From the NCBI RefSeq assembly GCF_027886425.1, contig NZ_CP115671.1, forward strand, positions 434,001 to 498,000: a stretch of 64,000 nucleotides of DNA, given 5' to 3'. Below are positions 28,557-38,369 of the stretch, in pieces. The position numbers were made by a program, and so were the translations under genes. The stretch is from Brevundimonas vesicularis. Lineage in GTDB: Bacteria; Pseudomonadota; Alphaproteobacteria; Caulobacterales; Caulobacteraceae. The notes beneath the pieces were generated by a model, which did no database searches, was not told the origin of the DNA, and saw nothing but the letters and a program-made list of their open reading frames with translations. How positions within the stretch are numbered: position 1 is the stretch's first letter; every line of letters begins with the position of its first letter.

Positions 28557-30731
28557 ATGATCCGTGCTTCCGCCGTCGCGCTTGCGACGCTTCTCGCCTC
28601 CACCAGCCTGACCTCGGTATCCATGGCCCAGACCCCTGCCGCTTCACCTGCCCCTGCGTCTGGCGGTTTCGCCACCAGCGACGCGACCGACCCCTATCTG
28701 TGGCTGGAAGAGGTCGAGGGCGAGCGGGCGATGGAATGGGTCAAGGCCCAGAACGCCCACACCTTCGCCGTGCTTCAGGGCGATCCGCGCTACGAGATGC
28801 TGCATCAACAGGCGCTGGAGATCGTCCAGGCCCAGGACCGCATCCCTTCGCCCGGCTTCACCCACGACGGCCATATCGACAACTTCTGGCAGGACGCTCA
28901 GCACGTGCGCGGCATCTGGCGTCGCACGACGCTGGACAGCTATCGCACCGCGACGCCGGAATGGCAGACCATCCTGGACATCGACGCCCTGGCGGCGGCC
29001 GAGGGCCAGAATTGGGTTTACAAGGGCGCGACCTGCCTGGCGCCCGAGGAACGCTACTGCCTGCTCAGCCTGTCGAACGGCGGCAAGGATGCGGTGACGC
29101 TGCGTGAGTTCGACAGCGTCGAGCGCAAGTTCGTCGAGGGCGGCATCGTCCTGCCGGAATCCAAGGGCGGCGCGGCCTGGATCGACAAGGACACCCTGCT
29201 GATCTCGCGGGACTTCGGTCCCGGCACCCTGACCGATTCCGGCTATCCGATGGTGGTCAAGCGGATGACGCGCGGCCAGACGCCGGACCAGGCCGAGACC
29301 CTGTTCACCGGCCAGCCGACCGACGTCTCGGTGTCCGGCTATACGCTGCGCGACGCCGACGGGGTGGTGAAGGCGACCCTGATCAACCGTTCGGTGGATT
29401 TCTATTCGTCCGAGACCTGGCGCGTCGGCGACGACGGCGCTCTGACCCAACTGCAACTGCCGGCCAAGTCCGACATCACCGGCCTGGTCCAGGGCCAGCT
29501 TCTGGTGTCGCTGAAACAGGACTGGACCGCGCCGTCGGGCCAGGACTTCAAGACCGGCGACCTGATCGCCTGGCCGCTGGAGGCCTGGCTGGCCGATCAG
29601 GCGACCCCGGCCCAGCTGGTGCTGCGGCCGACCGAGCGTCAGGCCATCGAGGGCGTCAACGTCACGCGCAACCGACTGGTCGTCGCCCTGTATGACAATG
29701 TGCGCGGCTCGGTGCGGGTCTACACCCCCGGTCGGGGCGAATGGGCGCACACGACGCTGGACCTGCCGCAGAACGTTTCGGTCGGCGTCGGCTCCGCCTC
29801 GGAGAAGGATGACAAGGTCTTCGTCAGCGTCACCGGCTATCTGAACCCGTCCAGCCTGTGGCTGGCCGATGCGGCGACCGGCGCGGTCGATCAGGTCAAG
29901 TCGATGCCGGCCAAGTTCGACGCGACCGGCATGACGGTCGATCAGCACGAGGCCCGTTCGGCCGACGGGACAATGATCCCCTATTTCGTGGTGCATAAGG
30001 CGGACATGCCGCTGGACGGCTCCAACCCCACGCTGCTGTACGGCTACGGCGGGTTCGAAAGCTCGCTGCTGCCCGGCTATTCGGCGACGGTCGGCAAGCT
30101 GTGGCTGGAGCGGGGCGGCGTTTACGTCATCGCCAACACGCGCGGCGGCGGCGAGTTCGGACCGCGCTGGCACGAGGCGGCCCTGCAACAGAACCGCCAG
30201 CGCGCGCATGAGGACTTCCAGGCCGTGGCCCTGGACCTGATCGCCCGCGACATCACCAGCCAGCCCAAGCTGGGCATCATGGGCGGCTCGCAAGGCGGGC
30301 TGTTCATGGGCGCGATGTTGACCCAGCGCCCGGACCTGATCAACGCCGCGGTCATTCAGGTGCCGCTGTTCGACATGCTGCGCTTCCACAAGCTGCTGGC
30401 CGGCGCCTCGTGGATCGGCGAATACGGCAACCCGGACATCCCCGAGCAGCGCGCCTGGATTCAGCAATATTCGCCGTATCAGAACCTGCGCGCGGGCCAG
30501 CCCTACCCCGAGGTCTTCATTCATACCTCGACCAAGGACGACCGCGTCCATCCAGGCCATGCCCGCAAGGCGGCGGCGCGGCTTGAGGAGCTCGGCTATC
30601 CGGTGCTTTTCTATGAAAACGTCGATGGCGGCCATGCGGCCGGGGCCAACCTGCGCGAAACCGCGCGTCGCCTGGCGCTGGAATACACCTATCTGTCGCG
30701 CCGCCTGATGGACACGCCGGCGCAGGAATAA
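28557..30731 (+). CDS. Secreted prolyl oligopeptidase (S9A family)
   Basis: A serine peptidase cleaving short peptides after proline, probably in the periplasm. The 724 residues have a signal peptide (ASAVALATLLASTSLTSVSMAQ), an N-terminal DPYLWLEEVEGERAMEWVKAQN segment, a beta-propeller and a C-terminal alpha/beta hydrolase. The triad is Ser578 in GGSQGG (the usual Asn is Gln), the DDRV motif at 661-664 and His693 in DGGHAAG. A clear paralogue follows 152 bp downstream across a large inverted repeat. Confidence 0.93.
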   Translation: MIRASAVALATLLASTSLTSVSMAQTPAASPAPASGGFATSDATDPYLWLEEVEGERAMEWVKAQNAHTFAVLQGDPRYEMLHQQALEIVQAQDRIPSPGFTHDGHIDNFWQDAQHVRGIWRRTTLDSYRTATPEWQTILDIDALAAAEGQNWVYKGATCLAPEERYCLLSLSNGGKDAVTLREFDSVERKFVEGGIVLPESKGGAAWIDKDTLLISRDFGPGTLTDSGYPMVVKRMTRGQTPDQAETLFTGQPTDVSVSGYTLRDADGVVKATLINRSVDFYSSETWRVGDDGALTQLQLPAKSDITGLVQGQLLVSLKQDWTAPSGQDFKTGDLIAWPLEAWLADQATPAQLVLRPTERQAIEGVNVTRNRLVVALYDNVRGSVRVYTPGRGEWAHTTLDLPQNVSVGVGSASEKDDKVFVSVTGYLNPSSLWLADAATGAVDQVKSMPAKFDATGMTVDQHEARSADGTMIPYFVVHKADMPLDGSNPTLLYGYGGFESSLLPGYSATVGKLWLERGGVYVIANTRGGGEFGPRWHEAALQQNRQRAHEDFQAVALDLIARDITSQPKLGIMGGSQGGLFMGAMLTQRPDLINAAVIQVPLFDMLRFHKLLAGASWIGEYGNPDIPEQRAWIQQYSPYQNLRAGQPYPEVFIHTSTKDDRVHPGHARKAAARLEELGYPVLFYENVDGGHAAGANLRETARRLALEYTYLSRRLMDTPAQE

Positions 30732-30740
30732 TCCTTATTA

Positions 30741-30870
30741 TCCGCTCATCCCCGCGAAAGCGGGGACCCAGTTCTTTTGTAAGGTTCGGCGACTGGGATC
30801 AGATTCAGTACTAACGGGCGACGCCGAACGCCCAAAGGTCTGGGTCCCCGCTTTCGCGGGGATGAGCGGA
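30741..30870. repeat. 130-bp palindromic element with 30-bp perfect inverted repeats
   Basis: The arms 30742-30771 and 30840-30869 are perfect reverse complements (30 bp, plus a flanking T/A pair). Each arm contains its own smaller palindrome (CCCCGC-gaaa-GCGGGG). A further 8-bp inverted pair GTTCGGCG (30784-30791) and CGCCGAAC (30822-30829) lies inside. The arm sequence is a well-known type of extragenic repeat in alphaproteobacteria, often mistranslated as a Ser-Pro-Arg-Lys-Arg-Gly peptide. It lies between the two S9 peptidase genes and could form a long cruciform or stop read-through. Confidence 0.92.
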
Positions 30871-30883
30871 AAGTTTTGAAGCC

Positions 30884-33124
30884 ATGCGTCACCTGATCCT
30901 GTCCGCCGCCATTCCGGCGCTTCTGATGGCCGCCTGCGCGAGCACGCCGGTCGCGACCGGCGGCCACGAAATGGTGGTCTCCACCAACGACAGCCCTCCG
31001 CCCCACTTCCCCCGCGATCTGACCCCGGCGGGCGTGGCGGCGGCGGACGATCATCTGGCGCTGGAGCAGGTGGACGGGGCCGAGGCGATGGCCTTCGTCG
31101 CCGAGGAGAACCGAAAGTCCCTCACCGTCCTGACCGGCGACCCGCGGTATGAAACCTTCCGCGCCGAGGCCCAGGCGATCCTGACCGCCACCGACCGCAT
31201 CCCCAGCCCGTCTTTCCTGGGCGACGGCATCGGCAACTTCTGGCAGGACGCGACCAATCCCAAGGGCGTCTGGCGTCGCACGACGCTGGCCAGCTACCGC
31301 ACCGCGACGCCGCAGTGGGAGACGCTGCTGGACATCGACGCCCTGTCCAGGGCCGAGGGCAAGGACTGGGTGTTCAAGGGCGCCGTTTGCCTGGCGCCGG
31401 ACGACACGCGCTGCCTGATTAATCTGTCCGACGGCGGCAAGGACGCGGTGGTCGTGCGCGAGTTCGACCTGACCACCAAGCGTTTCGTGGATGGTGGTTT
31501 CAACCTGCCTGAGGGCAAGCACCGCATCGAATGGCTGGACCGCGACACGCTTCTGGTCGCCACCGACTTCGGCGCCGGAACCATGACGGAGTCCGGCTAT
31601 CCCTTCATCGTCAAGACGCTGAAGCGCGGCCAGACCCTGGCCCAGGCGACCGAGGTCTATCGCGGCGAACAGGGCGACGGCGGCTATGGCGTCAGCCCGG
31701 CCGTCTATCGCGACAAGGACGGCAAGGTGACCGCCGTCATCATAACCCGCCCGCTGGACACCTTCCGGTCGGAGACGTGGAGCCTCGGTCACGACGGCAA
31801 GGCGACGAAGCTCAATCTGCCAGCCCGCGTCAGCGTCTTCGGCGTAGTTGGCGATCAGCTTGTATTCTCGAACGACGAGCAGTGGCGTTGGCTCGCACAT
31901 GACTACAAGCCAGGAGCGCTTCTGATCGTCGGTTTAAGAGCATTATCCGCTGCTCCGTCGCCCACAAACGTTCCACCGGCGCCGATGACGGACGGACGCG
32001 ATCCAGTCGGGATTTTCGTTCCGAATCCCCGTCAATCTCTCCAGAGTGTGGCGGTTCTCGACAACACCCTCATCGCCGCCATTTCGGATAATGTTGCGGG
32101 ACGTCTGGTTCGCTTTCAGCGGACGGGGACTGAGGGACAGTATTCGTTCTGGGGCGCGACTGACATCACCGTCCCCCACAACCTCGCCGTCGGTCTGGGC
32201 GACTCGTCCAAAGCACGCGGCGAGGTCTTCGTCTCGACCCAGGGCTTCCTCGTTCCGCCAACCCTAAGCCTGGCCGATGCGGGCGCCGCGACCCTGACCC
32301 CGCTGAAGTCAGCGCCAGCCAAGTTCGACGCGTCGCGCGACGTGACCGAACAGTTCGAGGCGACCTCGACCGACGGGACCAAGATCCCCTATTTCGTCAC
32401 CCGCCCGCGCGACATGAAGCTGGACGGGTCCAACCCGACCGTCATGCTTGGCTATGGCGGTTTCCAGGTCAGTCTCAACCCGGCCTACAAGCCCGAGATG
32501 GGCAAGCTGTGGCTTGAGCGGGGCGGCGTCTTCGTGCAGGCCAACATCCGCGGCGGCGGCGAGTTCGGCCCCGACTGGCACCAGGCGGCCTTGGACGGCG
32601 ATCGTCAGAAGGCCTTTGACGACTTCGCCGCCGTAGCGCGCGATCTGGAACAGCGCGGGATCACCAGCCCGCGTCGCCTGGGCATCTATGGGCGGTCGAA
32701 CGGCGGGGTCCTGACCTCGGTGTCGATCACCCAGCACCCTGAACTGTTCAATGCGGCGGTGATCGAGAGCCCGCTGGTGGACATGCTGCGCTATCACGAA
32801 CTGCCGGCCGGGGCGTCGTGGATAGGCGAATACGGCGACCCGCGCATTTCGGAAGAAGCCGCGTGGATCGCGAAATATTCCGCCTATCAGCAGCTCCGTC
32901 CGGGCCAGCCCTATCCGCGCGTCTATCTGACCACCAACACACGCGACGACCGCGTCCACCCCGGCCATGCGCGCAAGTTCGCCGCGCGCCTGGGGGATAT
33001 GGGCTATGACCACCTCTATTATGAGGACACGGCCGGCGGCCACTCCAACGACGCCGACCCGGTCGCCAACGCCCGTCGCTGGGCCCGCCACTATGTCTAT
33101 CTGTCGCAACAACTGATGGATTGA
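30884..33124 (+). CDS. Prolyl oligopeptidase-like lipoprotein (S9A family)
   Basis: A 746-residue lipoprotein: the signal ends in LLMAAC. It shares layout and long blocks with the upstream S9 peptidase (AMAFVAEEN, DRIPSPSFLGDGIGNFWQDA, GVWRRTTLASYRTATPQWETLLDIDAL). The triad is Ser605 in GRSNGG, the DDRV motif at 688-691 and His720 in AGGHSND. The propeller segment encoded by about 31850-32170 has lower GC and codons such as TTA and AGA that are rare elsewhere in the window, and aligns poorly with the paralogue, pointing to a recombined or foreign patch. Confidence 0.92.
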   Translation: MRHLILSAAIPALLMAACASTPVATGGHEMVVSTNDSPPPHFPRDLTPAGVAAADDHLALEQVDGAEAMAFVAEENRKSLTVLTGDPRYETFRAEAQAILTATDRIPSPSFLGDGIGNFWQDATNPKGVWRRTTLASYRTATPQWETLLDIDALSRAEGKDWVFKGAVCLAPDDTRCLINLSDGGKDAVVVREFDLTTKRFVDGGFNLPEGKHRIEWLDRDTLLVATDFGAGTMTESGYPFIVKTLKRGQTLAQATEVYRGEQGDGGYGVSPAVYRDKDGKVTAVIITRPLDTFRSETWSLGHDGKATKLNLPARVSVFGVVGDQLVFSNDEQWRWLAHDYKPGALLIVGLRALSAAPSPTNVPPAPMTDGRDPVGIFVPNPRQSLQSVAVLDNTLIAAISDNVAGRLVRFQRTGTEGQYSFWGATDITVPHNLAVGLGDSSKARGEVFVSTQGFLVPPTLSLADAGAATLTPLKSAPAKFDASRDVTEQFEATSTDGTKIPYFVTRPRDMKLDGSNPTVMLGYGGFQVSLNPAYKPEMGKLWLERGGVFVQANIRGGGEFGPDWHQAALDGDRQKAFDDFAAVARDLEQRGITSPRRLGIYGRSNGGVLTSVSITQHPELFNAAVIESPLVDMLRYHELPAGASWIGEYGDPRISEEAAWIAKYSAYQQLRPGQPYPRVYLTTNTRDDRVHPGHARKFAARLGDMGYDHLYYEDTAGGHSNDADPVANARRWARHYVYLSQQLMD

Positions 33125-33134
33125 ATGAAGCGGA

Positions 33135-33162
33135 GAGAGCCTCACGCGAATATGAGGCGCTC
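33135..33162 (+). other. Hairpin in the S9 - DUF1223 spacer
   Basis: A 10-bp stem with one mismatch (GAGaGCCTCA against TGAGGCgCTC) and an 8-nt loop lies 11 bp after the S9 stop. No U-tract follows. It could be a weak terminator or a leader structure for the DUF1223 gene. Confidence 0.4.
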
Positions 33163-33192
33163 CATTGCAGCCCAAGGGCTAAGAACGACGGC

Positions 33193-33948
33193 ATGAACAC
33201 CAAGGGCTGGATCATCGCGGGCACGGTCATGGCGGGCGCCCTTGCAGCCGTCGCCTCGGCGGCCCAGCCGGCGGCGGGGCGTCCGCCGCTCGCGCCGCGC
33301 CATGCGACGGCCAACGGCCCGCCGGTGGTCGTCGAACTGTTCACCGCCCAGGGCTGCGGCGGCTGCATCGAGGCGAATGCGGCGGTGGAGAAGGCAGCGG
33401 CCCAGCCGGGCGTCATCGCCCTGACCTATGGCGTCGACTACTGGGATTATCTGGGCTGGACCGACACCTTCGCCCGGCCAGAGTTCGTTCAGCGCCAGCG
33501 CGCCTATCGCGCCGCCCTGCGCCAGCGCGGCGTCTCGACGCCCCAGGTCGTGATCGACGGCCGACGTCAGGTGTCAGGCGCCCGCAGCGTCGAGCTTGAA
33601 ACCGCCATTGATCAGGAGGCGGTGCGTCAGGCCTGGCCGCCGGAAATCGAATTCCGCGAGAACGGAGCCGGCGTCGGCGTCGGTTCCGGCCGCGCGCCGG
33701 TCGGCGGCGCTGAGGTGGTGGCGGTGACCTATACGCCCGGCCCTCAGGTGGTCGAGGTCCGCCAGGGCGAGAACCGCGGCCAGGCCGTGCGGCACATGAA
33801 CGTCGTGCGCGGTGTGACGCGCCTGGGCGAATGGCGCGGCCGCCCGATGCTCTACGCCCTGCCGTCCGCCCGCCCCGGCGAGGCCGTGGCGGTGCTGGTG
33901 CAAGGCAAGACGGACAAGCGCATCCTGGGCGCCGCCGTCAGGGACTAG
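33193..33948 (+). CDS. DUF1223 secreted thioredoxin-fold-like protein
   Basis: A 251-residue exported protein (signal: GWIIAGTVMAGALAAVASAAQ) of the DUF1223 family. The domain begins PVVVELFTAQGCGGCIEANAAVEKAA with a CGGC pair in a thioredoxin-like position, then ALTYGVDYWDYLGWTDTFA and STPQVVIDGRRQVSGAR. The family role is not established; a redox or disulfide function is an inference from CxxC. The ATG at 33193 was preferred over 33121, as it begins the signal peptide. The stop overlaps the convergent phosphotransferase stop (CTAG). Confidence 0.87.
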   Translation: MNTKGWIIAGTVMAGALAAVASAAQPAAGRPPLAPRHATANGPPVVVELFTAQGCGGCIEANAAVEKAAAQPGVIALTYGVDYWDYLGWTDTFARPEFVQRQRAYRAALRQRGVSTPQVVIDGRRQVSGARSVELETAIDQEAVRQAWPPEIEFRENGAGVGVGSGRAPVGGAEVVAVTYTPGPQVVEVRQGENRGQAVRHMNVVRGVTRLGEWRGRPMLYALPSARPGEAVAVLVQGKTDKRILGAAVRD

Positions 33949-35021
33949 GCGCCTGCCTGCTTCGCAAAGGCCCACGCCGCGTCGCTGAGCGGACCGACCT
34001 GGGCCGCCATGGTCCTGGCGTGGGCGCTGGCGGCCGTGCCGTCGCGGACGCGGCCGGCGATGCCCTGGCAGATCGCGGCCAGGCGGAACAGGTTGTACGC
34101 GTAGAGCCAGTCGAGGTTGGCGGGCCGCATGCCTGTCGCGGCGGCGTAGTGTTCGACGGTCTCCTCCACGGACGGGATGCCCAGGGCCTCCAGATCAGCC
34201 CCGGCGAGGCCGTTGCGCAGCGAAGCCGGAATGGCCCAGGCGATCAGCAGATAGGAGAAGTCGGCCATCGGATCGCCCAGGGTCGACAGCTCCCAATCCA
34301 GCACGGCGCGAACCTCTGCTCGATCCGGCGCGAGGATCATGTTGTCGAGACGAAAGTCCCCGTGGACGATGCGGCTCGGGCCTTCAGCCGGGAGGCTGTT
34401 GGGCAGGAAGGCGATCAGCCGGTCCATTGCCGGAACCGGCTCGGTCTCCGACGCATGATACTGTTTGGTCCAGCGGCCGACCTGACGCGCGAAATAGTTT
34501 CCGGCCTTGCCGTAGTCGCCCAGGCCGATGGCGGCCGGATCGAAGGCGTGCAGCCGGGCCAGCGTGTCCGTCTGGGCTTCATATACGGCGCGCCGCTCCA
34601 CGGGCGTCAGGCCGGGCAGCTTCAAATCCCAGAAGATCCGACCCTCGACCTTGTCCATCACATAGAAGATCGAGCCGATGACGGTTTCGTCCAGGCATAG
34701 GGCATGAGGCTTGGCGACGGGGAAGCCCTGCTCGGCCAGAGCCGAGATGATCTGAAACTCGCGGTCGACGGCGTGGGCGCTGGGCAACAGGACGCCGGGC
34801 GGTTTGCGCCGCAGCACATAGGCGGCCGAGGGCGTCACCAGTTCATAGGTCGGGTTCGACTGGCCGCCCTTGAACTGGCGCACCGTCAGCGGGCCGGCGT
34901 ATCCCGAGACGTGGGTGCGCATCCAGGCGTCCAGCGCCGCCTCGTCCAGGCGATAACGCGGATCGACCTCGCGCGTGCCGGAAAAGGCGCTCTGGGCGTC
35001 CAGCGGGGCGGCGTCGGTCAT
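33945..35021 (-). CDS. Phosphotransferase (APH/ACAD10-11-like kinase) family protein
   Basis: A 358-residue protein of the aminoglycoside-phosphotransferase-like family that includes the kinase domain of ACAD10/11. It shows the N-lobe QFKGGQSNPTYELVTPSAAYVLRRKPPG, the catalytic loop HGDFRLDNMILA and the metal-binding VLDWELSTLGDPMADFSYL. Homologues are linked to fatty-acid hydroxyacyl phosphorylation before beta-oxidation; whether that holds here is inference. No acyl-CoA dehydrogenase is adjacent. It lies downstream of glpK on the same strand, 37 bp away. Confidence 0.88.
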   Translation of the reverse strand: MTDAAPLDAQSAFSGTREVDPRYRLDEAALDAWMRTHVSGYAGPLTVRQFKGGQSNPTYELVTPSAAYVLRRKPPGVLLPSAHAVDREFQIISALAEQGFPVAKPHALCLDETVIGSIFYVMDKVEGRIFWDLKLPGLTPVERRAVYEAQTDTLARLHAFDPAAIGLGDYGKAGNYFARQVGRWTKQYHASETEPVPAMDRLIAFLPNSLPAEGPSRIVHGDFRLDNMILAPDRAEVRAVLDWELSTLGDPMADFSYLLIAWAIPASLRNGLAGADLEALGIPSVEETVEHYAAATGMRPANLDWLYAYNLFRLAAICQGIAGRVRDGTAASAHARTMAAQVGPLSDAAWAFAKQAGA

Positions 35022-35058
35022 GCGGCGGTCCTCGTCGTTTCCTTGAGCCGTCCGGATC

Positions 35059-36588
<1,530 letters not shown>

Positions 36589-36625
36589 GGTTCTCTCCCG
36601 GCTGCGTCTTGGGTAAGGGGAGCAT

Positions 36626-37606
36626 ATGAAGACGCACCTGCCCAGCTATGAAGGCGTCCTCGACGCCGCCCGCCAGATCGACGGGGCCGCCGTCCGCACG
36701 CCCCTGCTCGAAAGCCCGGCTCTGAACGCGGTGGTCGGCGGGCGGGTTCTGATGAAGGCGGAAAGCCTGCAGCGCGCCGGAGCCTTCAAATTTCGCGGCG
36801 CTTACAACCGCATCAGCCGACTGACCGACGAGGAGAAGGCGCGCGGCGTCGTCGCCTTCTCGTCTGGGAACCATGCCCAAGGGGTGGCCGCTGCCGCCGC
36901 CATGGTCGGGGCGCCGGCGATCATCGTCATGCCGTCGGACTCGCCCAGGGTGAAGGTCGAGGGCGTGATCGGCTTCGGCGGCGAGGTGCGCTTCTACGAC
37001 CGCTGGACTGAAAGCCGCGAGGCCATCGGCGCGGCCATCGCCGCCGAGCGCGGGTCGATCCTCGTGCCGCCGTTCGATGATCCCTTCATCATCGAGGGCC
37101 AGGGGACGACGGCGCTGGAAATGCTGGATCAGGCGAATGCGCCCTTCGACCAGTTGCTATGCGGGGCGTCCGGCGGCGGGCTGATGGCCGGGATCAATCT
37201 GGTCATGGCCGAACGCAGTCCGGCGACGAAGGTGTTCGTGGTCGAGCCCGAAGCGTTCGACGACACCGCGCGATCGCTGGCGGCCGGGGAGCGGGTCGGT
37301 CATCCACAGGGCGCGCCCTCGATCTGCGACGCCCTGATGTCGCCGATGCCGGGCGTGCTGACCTGGCCGATCAACCGACGGCTGGCGGGGGCGATCACTG
37401 TCTCGGATGCCGAGGTCGCGGAAGCGATGCGGTTCGCGTTCCGCCATCTCAAGATCGTCCTCGAGCCGGGCGGCGCCGTCTCGCTCGCGGCCCTGCTTGC
37501 CGGAAAGATCGGGACGAAAGGACGGACGACGGCCATGGTCCTTTCGGGCGGCAACGTCGATCCGACGCTGTACGCCGAGATCATCGAGGGGCGCTTCGGC
37601 GGCTGA
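36626..37606 (+). CDS. PLP-dependent threonine/serine dehydratase
   Basis: Deaminates threonine or serine (or racemises serine) with PLP. The 326 residues show the PLP lysine in AGAFKFRGAYN (Lys55), VAFSSGNHAQGVAAAAAM, the phosphate loop CGASGGGLMAG and a C-terminal VLSGGNVDP motif. There is no ACT regulatory domain, so it is the short catabolic or racemase-like class; the substrate cannot be fixed from sequence. Divergent from glpK by 37 bp, with AAGGGGAG before the ATG. Confidence 0.88.
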   Translation: MKTHLPSYEGVLDAARQIDGAAVRTPLLESPALNAVVGGRVLMKAESLQRAGAFKFRGAYNRISRLTDEEKARGVVAFSSGNHAQGVAAAAAMVGAPAIIVMPSDSPRVKVEGVIGFGGEVRFYDRWTESREAIGAAIAAERGSILVPPFDDPFIIEGQGTTALEMLDQANAPFDQLLCGASGGGLMAGINLVMAERSPATKVFVVEPEAFDDTARSLAAGERVGHPQGAPSICDALMSPMPGVLTWPINRRLAGAITVSDAEVAEAMRFAFRHLKIVLEPGGAVSLAALLAGKIGTKGRTTAMVLSGGNVDPTLYAEIIEGRFGG

Positions 37607-37668
37607 GGGTCTTTCCTTCGTGACAAGGGTCGGCCAACCTCACATCAAATGAACTGAGGAAACGCACA

Positions 37669-38199
37669 ATGACCAAGGCCAGCGAACTTCAAACGTTGAT
37701 CGGCCAGGAGGTCGGGGTGTCGAAATGGTTCGACGTCACTCAGGCCCGTATCGACGCCTTCGCCGATTGCACCGAAGACCACCAGTTCATCCATGTCGAT
37801 CCGGAGGCGGCCAAGGCCACGCCGTTCGGCGGAACAATCGCGCACGGCTTCCTGACGCTCAGCCTCGCGTCGGCCATGAGCTATGACACGGTGGCGCCGT
37901 TGGAGGGCGTCGTGATGGGCGTGAACTACGGCTTCGACAAGCTGCGGTTCCTGGCGCCAGTGCCAGCAGGATCACGCATTCGCGGTCGCTTCAAGCTGTT
38001 ATCGGCAGACGACAAGGGCGGCGGACGCTGGTTGCTGAAACACGAACTGACGGTCGAGATCGACGGGGCCGACAAGCCGGCGCTGATCGCGGAGTGGCTC
38101 GGAATGCAGATGGTCAATCCAAAGATAGAGCCGTTACACTCGCATAGGTTAGAATGTCTCGGTGCGGGAGATTGTGACGCATCGACGGCCAGAGATTAA
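37669..38199 (+). CDS. MaoC-family (R)-hydratase
   Basis: A hot-dog-fold hydratase acting on enoyl-CoA-type substrates. The 176 residues hold the motif DRxxxHxD-like FADCTEDHQFIHVDPEAAKATPFGGTIAHGFLTLSL, the hydratase-2 signature. TGAGGA precedes the ATG. Members of this NodN-like subgroup usually end near MQMVN; here the frame runs 26 residues further (PKIEPLHSHRLECLGAGDCDASTARD), with two cysteines and no similarity I know, as if an ancestral stop had been lost. Neighbouring threonine dehydratase is on the same strand, 62 bp upstream. Confidence 0.88.
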   Translation: MTKASELQTLIGQEVGVSKWFDVTQARIDAFADCTEDHQFIHVDPEAAKATPFGGTIAHGFLTLSLASAMSYDTVAPLEGVVMGVNYGFDKLRFLAPVPAGSRIRGRFKLLSADDKGGGRWLLKHELTVEIDGADKPALIAEWLGMQMVNPKIEPLHSHRLECLGAGDCDASTARD

Positions 38200-38243
38200 C
38201 TATTCTGTGCGTGGACGCCACATTCATCTGTATCATCAAGGCC

Positions 38244-38272
38244 ACGGTATCGCCTTTGCTGATCGATACCGT
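38244..38272 (+). promoter_or_regulatory. Inverted repeat upstream of the OmpA-family gene
   Basis: A perfect 9-bp inverted repeat (ACGGTATCG, 38244-38252; CGATACCGT, 38264-38272) with an 11-nt spacer stands about 100 bp before the OmpA start, in a 170-bp intergenic region. It could be an operator for a dimeric regulator or a stem in the mRNA leader; outer-membrane protein genes are often controlled at both levels. No factor can be named. Confidence 0.5.
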
Positions 38273-38369
38273 CACGTTTCCGCCTCGACCTTATACAGCA
38301 AGGCTGGTAAGACCCGCGTAGGCGGTAGACCCGCCCCCTACTATAACAGAGGCGGAGGGATACCCCCCT

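Noticed and set aside
28644..31900. Long minus-strand open frames antisense to the two S9 peptidase genes
   Set aside because: Shadows; one begins within the 130-bp palindrome and translates the typical Ser-Pro-Arg-Lys-Arg-Gly repeat peptide, which is not a gene.
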